NCBI GenBank assembly: GCA_003132645.1 | Contig: PKYM01000256.1 | Coordinates: 128 to 5,848, forward strand | Length of the DNA: 5,721 bases | DNA from: Actinomycetota bacterium | Lineage (GTDB): Bacteria > Actinomycetota > Thermoleophilia > UBA2241 | Direction of reading: 5' to 3' | Shown: piece by piece, positions 1 through 5,721 of the stretch | Position numbering within the stretch: the first letter of the stretch is position 1 | Layout of the letters: every line of letters starts with the position of its first letter | Notes under the pieces: generated by a model | Database searches by the model: none | What the model saw: only the letters and a program-made list of their open reading frames with translations | What the model was told of the DNA's origin: nothing | Position numbers and translations under genes: made by a program

Positions 1-1690
1 CCGCTGAGAGCGAACCCGCCGGCGCGCGCAGCGCCTGGTAGCCGAACACGTCGAGTCTTTCCATGAGAGACGCGCGCGCAGCCGCGTCGCTGTCAACGAC
101 CCCGACCCTGGTGAGCGTCCGCTCGTAGAAGCTCACGCCGAGCCTGGTGGCGGCGAGCTGGGGCGCGAAGAAGGCGGGCTGTACGGCGCGCACGAAGGTC
201 GCCGCGTCGAGACGCGCCCAAGCGGCCACGAGGGCCGCCGTGAGACCGTCGGACGTCGAGGCAGTGGACGTTGAGCGGCCGGTCGCCCCAGGCGTCGGAC
301 TGCCGGTGCCGCCGGGCGTCGGACTGCCGGTGCCGCCGGGCGTCGGACTGCCGGTGCCGCCGGGCGTCGGACTGCCGGTGGCGACGGGCATCGGACTGCC
401 GCTGGCCACCGAGGTCGGACCGCCGCTGGCGACGGGCACGGCGAGAGCGGCGGCGACGGGCGACAGCGGTAGCCCGGCAGCCGTCGCCTGTGCCGCGATC
501 GTGTCGTTCATGGCGGTGGCACCGGGCACCTCCGACACGACGGTCGGCAGCGCCGCGTCCCGCACGCCGGCCAGGGCGGCGCCCAGCACCGCCTTGGTGC
601 GGGCCGCCGATATCGTCCCCACGGCGGACCGCCCGACGGCGACCACGACCCCAAGGGGCGGCCGGGCGCGCTCACGATCGAGCACCCGGCTCACCGCGGC
701 CGGCCGCGCACAGGTCCGCATCTCGACGCGCACGCCGCGCACGCCGTAGAGCCGTAGTTCGGCCTCGAACGCCGTCCGGTAGCGCTTCGTCCAGCTACCC
801 AGCGGCGAGGTCAGCGCGAGCACCGTGCGCCCCGCGGGCCGCTCGTCGACCGTAGCCGGGTAGACAGGCGACGCCGCATCGAAGGCAAATGACTGGCGCA
901 AGGCAAGCAGCGCGCCGGGCGCCGGCAGCCAGCGCGCGTAGCGGCCGCGATGTTCGACGACCACCGGCAGGGAGGTCGTGACGAAGTCGCCGGCATCGGC
1001 GACGTTCAGGGCCGCGCCGATAGCCGAGACAGCCTGAAGCTTCAGGGCGGTGTCGACGTCGTTCGAGCCGATGACGTAGTTCACGAAACCGATCAGGTTC
1101 AGCTCGCCGGCGCTGCCGTCCCTGAGCCAGAGCCGCAGATAGCGCACCTGACGCTGCAGCGCCTTGTTCGGTGGCTGGCGCAAGCTCCACACTCCGACGA
1201 GCGGCACCGGCCGCGGGTGGAGGACCTTGGTCGCCACGTCGATAAACCCGGGAATGGCGGCGCGCAGGGCCAGCGGGTCGACCGTGATCCACGAGTCGAG
1301 CCTGACGCCCAACCGCGCGCCCAGCGCGTGCGCGCCGATCCGCGGGCCGGCCTGGTCGACGATCTCAGACAGGGGCTGAAACCCGGCACCCGGCAGAAGG
1401 CAGGTCAGCGACGGCGTGACGACGACGGCGGTGAAGCGCGCCTGGGCGTAGTCGATATGCAGCCAGACAACCCCGGCGCAGCCTTCGAGCCGCGGTCCGT
1501 TCACGAAGACGGCGATGTCGCGTGGCGGCGGTGGTGGGGCGAGCGGTGGATGGGTGGCCACCGCCGGTACGACCTTGTGCCAGGGCCCGGGCGTGGCGAG
1601 CAGGATGATCACGCCGAGGGTGACAAGGACGCCGAGCAGCAGGGCGGCCCACGGATCGAGGCGCCGCAGCACCGCGCGCACGCGACTCAC
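1..1690 (-). CDS. Degenerate LCP (LytR-CpsA-Psr)-like membrane protein, C-terminus beyond window
   Basis: The frame is open for 563 codons from GTG at 1690 to the window edge. The GTG overlaps the stop of the upstream LCP gene as GTGA, so translation is probably coupled; no strong ribosome binding site is visible. A short cytoplasmic N-terminus precedes one membrane helix (about residues 14-33), then a Pro-rich stretch (46-57) and an extracytoplasmic part. Residues 58-230 align by eye with the neighbouring LCP protein: residues 74-101 match its 102-129 without a gap, sharing I-D, Leu and the final Pro-Gly, and 178-230 match its membrane-proximal helices. The catalytic-type charged residues are gone (R98, D100, R121 and D122 of the neighbour become Gly, Ala, Pro and Ser), and the segment containing the Arg-Phe-Arg-His motif is missing. 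Residues 288-410 are unassigned. A Gly-Thr-Ser-Pro repeat linker (about 419-466) leads to a further domain (481-563) that may be LytR_C-like. Function unknown; a non-catalytic envelope partner is inferred. Confidence 0.85.
   Translation of the reverse strand, partial: MSRVRAVLRRLDPWAALLLGVLVTLGVIILLATPGPWHKVVPAVATHPPLAPPPPPRDIAVFVNGPRLEGCAGVVWLHIDYAQARFTAVVVTPSLTCLLPGAGFQPLSEIVDQAGPRIGAHALGARLGVRLDSWITVDPLALRAAIPGFIDVATKVLHPRPVPLVGVWSLRQPPNKALQRQVRYLRLWLRDGSAGELNLIGFVNYVIGSNDVDTALKLQAVSAIGAALNVADAGDFVTTSLPVVVEHRGRYARWLPAPGALLALRQSFAFDAASPVYPATVDERPAGRTVLALTSPLGSWTKRYRTAFEAELRLYGVRGVRVEMRTCARPAAVSRVLDRERARPPLGVVVAVGRSAVGTISAARTKAVLGAALAGVRDAALPTVVSEVPGATAMNDTIAAQATAAGLPLSPVAAALAVPVASGGPTSVASGSPMPVATGSPTPGGTGSPTPGGTGSPTPGGTGSPTPGATGRSTSTASTSDGLTAALVAAWARLDAATFVRAVQPAFFAPQLAATRLGVSFYERTLTRVGVVDSDAAARASLMERLDVFGYQALRAPAGSLSA
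293..436 (-). repeat. Six 24-bp tandem repeats encoding an 8-residue Gly-Thr-Ser-Pro linker
   Basis: Units run 293-316, 317-340, 341-364, 365-388, 389-412 and 413-436. The first three are identical at all 24 bases, the fourth differs at two positions, and the last two are more diverged. On the minus strand each unit encodes one 8-residue step of the GGTGSPTP or ATGSPTPV type. Because 24 is a multiple of 3, changes in copy number keep the frame. The product is a flexible, Ser/Thr/Pro-rich extracytoplasmic spacer between two parts of the degenerate LCP-like protein. Such linkers are common in secreted actinobacterial proteins and can be O-glycosylated, but no modification can be read from the sequence. 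Confidence 0.95.
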
Positions 1691-3447
1691 TTCACGCGGG
1701 CGAACGACGTGGCGAGCGCCATCATCGCATCGTTGGCGATCTCGTTGTCGAGCGTATTGGAGACCCAGTACAGGGTGCTCCCGGTCTTCCAGGCCACCAT
1801 GTGCAGCTGGGTCCCGTTGTAGAACAGCAGATACTGAGTGCCCTTCACGGTCTTCGTCGCGTCGGGCGAGGCGATCGCCGGCGGATCGGTCCAGCGCATC
1901 TCTTCGATGTGCCAGTAGCCGCCGCTCGTCGTGGTGCCGACGACGACCGCCGCGACGGAGTTGCCGTGGCCGTTGGGGATCGAGTAGGCACGCGACATGG
2001 TCCAGTCATACGAGTAACCGGACACCCAAGCCTTAGGCATGCGCAGATGGACCTTGGTCTTGTGGTCGAGCTGCCGCCACTGGGCGGCATCATACGAGGC
2101 GTTGGCGAGGATCGTCGGACCACTCGCCGGCGCCTGTGGCAGCACCAGATGTCCGGTGAACGCCGGTCCCAGAACGACGGTGACACCCGATTCGACTCCG
2201 GGAGCGCGCGGCACCGTGATCACTCTGCTCGGCGGCAGCATGGTCGCGATCACGCGAGCGTTGCCGACGAAGCCCTGGGTCGCATAGATGAGTGTGGCCT
2301 TGCTGTCGCCCTGCAGGGCGTCGCCGGCGACCTTCGCCTTGTACCCCTGACCGACGAGCTGGCCGACGGCAGCGGCGGCGCTGCCGGCGACCGCGCCGCC
2401 ATTGGTGACGGTCACCGTGAACGAGCGCTTGGGCTGCGATTCGGCCTGCGCCTTCTGCACGGGCGGCTTTTGCGGGTTGATGAACTGCGAGACGACCGCG
2501 GCGACCTCGGTCGGCGGCGCCTGCAGCTCGTCGGCGCCCCCCACCACGATGGGGGTGCCGACCAGATGGGTCTGGTAGATGTGCGAAGTGTTCACACCGA
2601 GCACGAGCTGCGTGAGCGACAAGAGCGCCTTGATCGACGAGATGTCGGAGACGGTGTTGTGGGTGATGATGCTGATCAGCTTGGGGAGTTTGAGCACGTT
2701 GTGCCAGCGCAAGGCCTGCCGCTTGAGCTCGCGCAAGAACAGCTGCTGGCGCACGATCCGGCCCCAGTCGCCGAGCTGGTCGTGGCGAAAGCGCACGAAG
2801 CTCAGCGCGTTGTGCCCGGAAAGCTTCTGATAGCCGGCCGGAAGGTTGATCGACGAATAGCCGGTGACGGCGGTGTCGTTGTAGTACTGGCGATCGACGT
2901 CGATGTACACGCCGCCGAGGTAGTCGACGATGTCGATGAAGCCGATGAAGTTGATGTCGATGAAGTGGTTCACCGGCAATCCGGTGAGAGTCTTGAACGT
3001 GCTGACAGAGAGAGCCGCGCCGCCGTCGGAGTAGGCCGCGTTGATGCGGTCGGTGCCCCAGCCGGGGATCTCGACGCGCAGGTCGCGCGGGATCGAAAGC
3101 ATCGAGATGCTCTTGGTGCGCGGGTCGATGCGGATCAGCATGATGCTGTCGGAGCGTCCCCTGTCGCCGGCTATGCCCTTGCGCCGGTCGCTGCCCAGCA
3201 CGAGGATGTTCACCGGTTCGTGCGCGGTGTGGGTGACGGTCAGTACCTTCTTCACGGCCTTGACGGTCGCGCGATCGTGCGGGGTGCTGGCGACCTGGGC
3301 GAGCGTGCTCTGCAGGTAGCCGACTCCCATGCCGAGCGAGGCGGCAGCCGCGACCACGATCACGAGCACCGTCCACTTGAGGACGCGCACCCAGGCGGGT
3401 ACGGCTGGTTTGCGAGGCGTTACGGTGTACCGGGTGTACTGCGGCAC
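1687..3447 (-). CDS. LCP (LytR-CpsA-Psr) family glycopolymer transferase with LytR_C and an extra C-terminal domain
   Basis: This is a 586-residue, single-pass membrane protein with a membrane helix at about residues 24-46. The LCP catalytic domain spans about 78-290: LVLGSD (82-87), RSDSIMLIRID (98-108), SIPRDL (118-123), INAAYSDGG (135-143), the FVRFRHD motif (217-223) and GRIVRQQ (229-235). All charged positions typical of active LCP enzymes are present. The family transfers polyprenyl-phosphate-linked glycopolymers such as wall teichoic acid or arabinogalactan to peptidoglycan outside the membrane; the substrate here is unknown. A LytR_C-type domain follows at about 342-430. The last 140 residues (445-586) form an additional Trp/Tyr-rich domain that I cannot name. 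The start is GTG at 3447, with GGAG nine bases upstream. The stop overlaps the start of the next gene by 4 nt. I see no cysteine in the protein. Confidence 0.95.
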   Translation of the reverse strand: MPQYTRYTVTPRKPAVPAWVRVLKWTVLVIVVAAAASLGMGVGYLQSTLAQVASTPHDRATVKAVKKVLTVTHTAHEPVNILVLGSDRRKGIAGDRGRSDSIMLIRIDPRTKSISMLSIPRDLRVEIPGWGTDRINAAYSDGGAALSVSTFKTLTGLPVNHFIDINFIGFIDIVDYLGGVYIDVDRQYYNDTAVTGYSSINLPAGYQKLSGHNALSFVRFRHDQLGDWGRIVRQQLFLRELKRQALRWHNVLKLPKLISIITHNTVSDISSIKALLSLTQLVLGVNTSHIYQTHLVGTPIVVGGADELQAPPTEVAAVVSQFINPQKPPVQKAQAESQPKRSFTVTVTNGGAVAGSAAAAVGQLVGQGYKAKVAGDALQGDSKATLIYATQGFVGNARVIATMLPPSRVITVPRAPGVESGVTVVLGPAFTGHLVLPQAPASGPTILANASYDAAQWRQLDHKTKVHLRMPKAWVSGYSYDWTMSRAYSIPNGHGNSVAAVVVGTTTSGGYWHIEEMRWTDPPAIASPDATKTVKGTQYLLFYNGTQLHMVAWKTGSTLYWVSNTLDNEIANDAMMALATSFARVK

Positions 3448-3456
3448 TAGGAGCGG

Positions 3457-3460
3457 CTCC
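3457..3460 (-). promoter_or_regulatory. Ribosome binding site of the LCP gene
   Basis: The minus strand reads GGAG here, followed by nine bases and then the GTG start at 3447. This spacing supports the GTG start. The GGAG lies in an 11-bp odd-centred inverted repeat (3450-3460, GGAGC-G-GCTCC); its one-base centre is too small for a hairpin loop, so this may be coincidental. Confidence 0.65.
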
Positions 3461-3472
3461 GTAAGCTGACGT

Positions 3473-3496
3473 GGATGAGTGACATCCGGGTCATCC
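3473..3496 (-). other. Possible alternative hairpins in the LCP gene leader
   Basis: In the transcript, two GGATG copies compete for one CATCC. The 6-bp pairing 3491-3496 with 3473-3478 leaves a 12-nt loop; the 5-bp pairing 3483-3487 with 3473-3477 leaves a 5-nt loop. The two are mutually exclusive and lie about 13 nt upstream of the GGAG. Both stems are short and I recognise no known riboswitch or leader family, so this may be chance. Confidence 0.25.
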
Positions 3497-3521
3497 CACT
3501 ACGAGGACTGTAGCGCCGACA

Positions 3522-3527
3522 ATTGTA
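3522..3527 (-). promoter_or_regulatory. Putative -10 promoter element (TACAAT) for the LCP gene
   Basis: On the minus strand the hexamer TACAAT sits in the only non-coding gap of the window, about 75 bases upstream of the LCP start. It stands out as an AT-rich hexamer in a very GC-rich region and differs from TATAAT at one position. No convincing TTGACA-like -35 hexamer lies 16-18 bp upstream. It would let the two LCP genes be transcribed apart from the ATP synthase-murA operon. Confidence 0.4.
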
Positions 3528-3581
3528 CCGCACGACCGGACTTGCCGCATGTCGGACCGGCCGGCCCAGACCGCGAATGTC

Positions 3582-4937
3582 TCAGCGGCCGGCGGAGCCG
3601 GCCGCATATCGGCCCTCGATACGCTCGACATCGGCCCCCAGAGCGGCGAGCCTGACGTCGAAGACCTCGTAGCCGCGGTCGATGTGGTGCAGACCACGCA
3701 CCTCGGTCGCGCCCTCGGCCACGAGACCGGCGATGGCCAGCGCGGCGCCGCCGCGCAGGTCGGGCGCTTCGACCACGCTGCCGGTGAGCTGGCGCGGGCC
3801 CGAGACCACGGCGTGGTGGCCACTCGTGGTGATGCCGGCGCCGAGGCGGTTGAGCTCGTCGACCACGGCGAAGCGGTTCTCGAAGACGTTCTCGGTGACG
3901 ATGGAGGTGCCTTCGGCCAGCGACAGGGCCACCATGAACTGCGCCTGCAGGTCGGTGGCAAAGCCCGGATGCGGCAGCGTGGAGACGTCGACGGGCTGCA
4001 GCGGGCCGAGCGCCCGCGCACGGATCGTGCGGTCGCCCTCGTCGACCTGCACGCCCATCGCCCGCAACTTGTTCAGGAAGAGCTCGAGACACGGCGGGTT
4101 CAGGCCGGAGACGCTCACGTCGCCGCCCGTCACGACCCCCGCCAGCAGGTAGGTACCGGCCTCGATCCGGTCGGCGATGACCTCGTGGATGGCGCCGTGC
4201 AGGGCGTGTCCGCCTTCGATTGCGATCGAGCTCGAGCCGGCACCCTCTATGTGAGCCCCCATCGACATGAGGAACTTGGCCAGGTCGACGATCTCGGGCT
4301 CGCGGGCGGCGTTTTCGATCACCGTCGTACCGCGCGCCGCGGTGGCCGCCATGAGGAGGTTCTCGGTCGCTCCGACGCTGGGATAGTCGAGCGGCACCAC
4401 CGCTCCGCGCAGCCCGTCGCAGGTGACCTTGATGAAGCCGTGCTCGATCTCGATGGCGGCGCCGAGCTTCTGCAGGCCGCGGATGTGAAAGTCGATCCGC
4501 CGCGGACCGATGTTGCAGCCGCCGGGCATGGCGATCGTGGCCCGGCCGAGGCGCGCGACCATCGGGCCCATGACGATGATGCTGGCCCGCATGCGCCGCA
4601 CGAGCTCGTAGGGGGCGCAGTCGTTCAACTGCCCCGAGGGATCGATGCGCAGCTCGCCGTCGTCGAAGGTCACCTCGGCGCCCAGGGCACGCAGCATCTC
4701 GATCATGGTGAAGACGTCGGCGATGCGCGGCACGCGGCGGATCGTCGACGGTTCGTCGGCCAGCAGGCTCGCCGCCATCAGCTTGAGCGCGGAGTTCTTG
4801 GCGCCGGCCAGGATGACCTCGCCCACGAGCCGGCGACCGCCGCGCACGAGCAGCGAACGCCTCTCTGTCCCGACTCCGTTCACGCCAGCGTCCCCGGTCT
4901 CGTGTGCCGTCGGCCGCGGCCGCCCGGCCGACGTCAT
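3582..4937 (-). CDS. murA: UDP-N-acetylglucosamine 1-carboxyvinyltransferase (MurA)
   Basis: MurA transfers enolpyruvate from phosphoenolpyruvate to UDP-GlcNAc in the cytoplasm, the first committed step of peptidoglycan synthesis. With the ATG at 4937 it has 451 residues, longer than the usual roughly 420. Landmarks are GAKNSALK with Lys47 and Asn48 (UDP-GlcNAc site), MRAS with Arg117, PGGCNIG with Cys141 (the PEP-binding, fosfomycin-reactive Cys in sensitive enzymes) and Arg146, GFATDLQAQF with Asp329 (catalytic base position), ENRF with Arg355, DLRGG with Arg395 and HIDRGYE with Arg421. All key residues are kept. The ATG overlaps the atpC stop as ATGA, suggesting coupled translation. The first 28 residues are polar and not conserved in the family; GTG at 4883 (433 residues) is a good alternative start. 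Identity is secure, start less so. Confidence 0.97.
   Translation of the reverse strand: MTSAGRPRPTAHETGDAGVNGVGTERRSLLVRGGRRLVGEVILAGAKNSALKLMAASLLADEPSTIRRVPRIADVFTMIEMLRALGAEVTFDDGELRIDPSGQLNDCAPYELVRRMRASIIVMGPMVARLGRATIAMPGGCNIGPRRIDFHIRGLQKLGAAIEIEHGFIKVTCDGLRGAVVPLDYPSVGATENLLMAATAARGTTVIENAAREPEIVDLAKFLMSMGAHIEGAGSSSIAIEGGHALHGAIHEVIADRIEAGTYLLAGVVTGGDVSVSGLNPPCLELFLNKLRAMGVQVDEGDRTIRARALGPLQPVDVSTLPHPGFATDLQAQFMVALSLAEGTSIVTENVFENRFAVVDELNRLGAGITTSGHHAVVSGPRQLTGSVVEAPDLRGGAALAIAGLVAEGATEVRGLHHIDRGYEVFDVRLAALGADVERIEGRYAAGSAGR
3585..3605 (-). terminator. GC-rich hairpin at the end of murA, possible attenuator or terminator
   Basis: A perfect 9-bp inverted repeat, GCGGCCGGC and GCCGGCCGC, is separated by three bases and occupies the last seven codons of murA, ending directly before the stop. 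A second weaker stem (GGGCC-GGCC-GGTCC, with one G-U pair) follows in the gap at about 3557-3570. Neither has a U-tract after it, so they are not classical intrinsic terminators. They could slow polymerase, protect the 3' end, or merely reflect GC-rich Ala/Gly codons. Confidence 0.3.
4881..4895 (-). promoter_or_regulatory. Alternative murA start: GTG with GGGGA ribosome binding site
   Basis: The minus strand has GGGGA (4891-4895), a 7-nt spacer, then in-frame GTG (4881-4883). It lies 18 codons after the overlapping ATG and would give 433 residues, with the conserved Lys of the GAKN motif at position 29, against 22 in the E. coli enzyme. The ATG at 4937 has no clear Shine-Dalgarno sequence and relies on overlap with atpC, so this site may be the true start. 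Confidence 0.4.
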
Positions 4938-5362
4938 AGGCGAGCCGCGACCTTGAGCCGGTTCTCGGCCCTTCTCATGGCCTGTTCGGCCTTGTAGAAG
5001 TCGACTTCGGCCTGGGCACCCGGATCGCCGCGCAGCGCCAGCCGGTCGTCGGCGCGCTTGCGGGCCGCTTCGGCTCGCGCCACGTCGATGCGGCCGGCCT
5101 GCTCGGCCTGATCGACGACGAGCAGCACCTTGTCGAACAGTATCTGAACATACCCGATGCCGGTGGCAAAACGTTCCCAGGTACCATCGGGCGCTTGCAC
5201 GCGCGCCTCGCCGATAGCGACCAGTGAGACCAGCGGCTCGTGCTGCGGCAGAACGCCGAGCTCGCCCTCTATGCCGGGCACGACCACCATGCCGGCCGCG
5301 CCCGTGTAGACCGACCCGTCCGGCGTGACGATCTCGACCTGAAGCCTGCGCTCGTCGGACAT
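4934..5362 (-). CDS. atpC: F1Fo ATP synthase epsilon subunit
   Basis: The epsilon subunit belongs to the central stalk of F1, links gamma to the c-ring and can inhibit ATP hydrolysis through its C-terminal helices. At 142 residues it has the two family domains: the N-terminal beta sandwich (about 5-87), with VEIVTPDG near the start and the signature GELGVLPQHEPL (33-44), and a C-terminal pair of charged, Ala/Arg-rich helices (about 92-140) joined by a Gly-Asp-Pro-Gly turn (112-115). The full helical domain is present, unlike shortened epsilon subunits in some actinobacteria. It starts 2 nt after the atpD stop and its own stop overlaps the murA ATG, as in a tightly packed operon. No strong ribosome binding site precedes it, which fits coupling to atpD. 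Confidence 0.97.
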   Translation of the reverse strand: MSDERRLQVEIVTPDGSVYTGAAGMVVVPGIEGELGVLPQHEPLVSLVAIGEARVQAPDGTWERFATGIGYVQILFDKVLLVVDQAEQAGRIDVARAEAARKRADDRLALRGDPGAQAEVDFYKAEQAMRRAENRLKVAARL

Positions 5363-5364
5363 CG

Positions 5365-5721
<357 letters not shown>

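Noticed and set aside
293..436. CRISPR array or mobile element repeat
   Set aside because: The units are directly adjacent without spacers, are in frame with a gene and encode a regular peptide linker.
1..1690. The left-hand 1.7 kb as non-coding DNA or a decayed pseudogene
   Set aside because: One frame stays open for 563 codons with no stop, starts on a GTG overlapping the upstream stop, and encodes a membrane helix and an LCP-like pattern, so it is an intact gene despite the lost catalytic motifs.
950..1822. 290-codon plus-strand open frame and several shorter ones at 147-855
   Set aside because: They lie opposite the degenerate LCP-like gene, whose frame is open over 1690 bases with a membrane helix and LCP-like alignment. 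The Ser-Asp-Cys-Arg repeat seen in one plus frame is only the 24-bp repeat read on the wrong strand.
2090..3376. 428-codon minus-strand open frame in another phase of the LCP gene
   Set aside because: Highly Arg/His-rich translation without a domain; it is a frame-shifted shadow of the LCP gene.
1801..3450. 549-codon open frame on the plus strand opposite the LCP gene
   Set aside because: It is antisense to a gene with clear LCP motifs. Its composition (Asp, Arg, Val and His rich) is typical of the opposite strand of GC-rich coding DNA, and it has no recognisable domain.
3549..4997. 482-codon open frame on the plus strand opposite murA
   Set aside because: It is antisense to the well-supported murA, with the same biased composition and no family signature.

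Overview
The window is a GC-rich stretch in which every gene I can support lies on the minus strand, so it reads from right to left. It looks like the end of an F1Fo ATP synthase operon followed by cell-envelope genes. The high GC content, the GTG starts, the atpD-atpC-murA order and the architecture of the LytR-CpsA-Psr (LCP) protein suggest an actinobacterial-type Gram-positive. A deep-branching group such as Thermoleophilia is my best guess, but that is inference and not proven by the sequence.

Layout from high to low coordinates: the C-terminal part of atpD (5365-5721, cut by the window edge); atpC, the epsilon subunit (4934-5362), 2 nt behind atpD; murA (3582-4937), whose ATG overlaps the atpC stop as ATGA; a 134-bp non-coding stretch (3448-3581) with a TACAAT -10-like element, possible RNA hairpins and a GGAG ribosome binding site; a complete LCP family protein (1687-3447, GTG start); and a second, degenerate LCP-like membrane protein (1-1690, GTG start, C-terminus outside the window) that overlaps the LCP stop as GTGA. 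This last frame is open from 1690 down to base 1 without a stop, starts with GTG and has no stop codon inside the window. It is therefore easily missed, but it accounts for all of the left-hand 1.7 kb.

Functionally, atpD and atpC supply the F1 part of ATP synthase. MurA commits UDP-GlcNAc to peptidoglycan synthesis. The LCP protein belongs to the family that transfers lipid-linked glycopolymers onto peptidoglycan. The last gene keeps the LCP topology and much of the fold signature but has lost the charged active-site motifs, so it may be a non-catalytic partner of the LCP protein encoded just upstream. It also carries a 24-bp tandem repeat encoding a Gly-Thr-Ser-Pro linker. I see no tRNA, rRNA, CRISPR, insertion sequence or phage feature.
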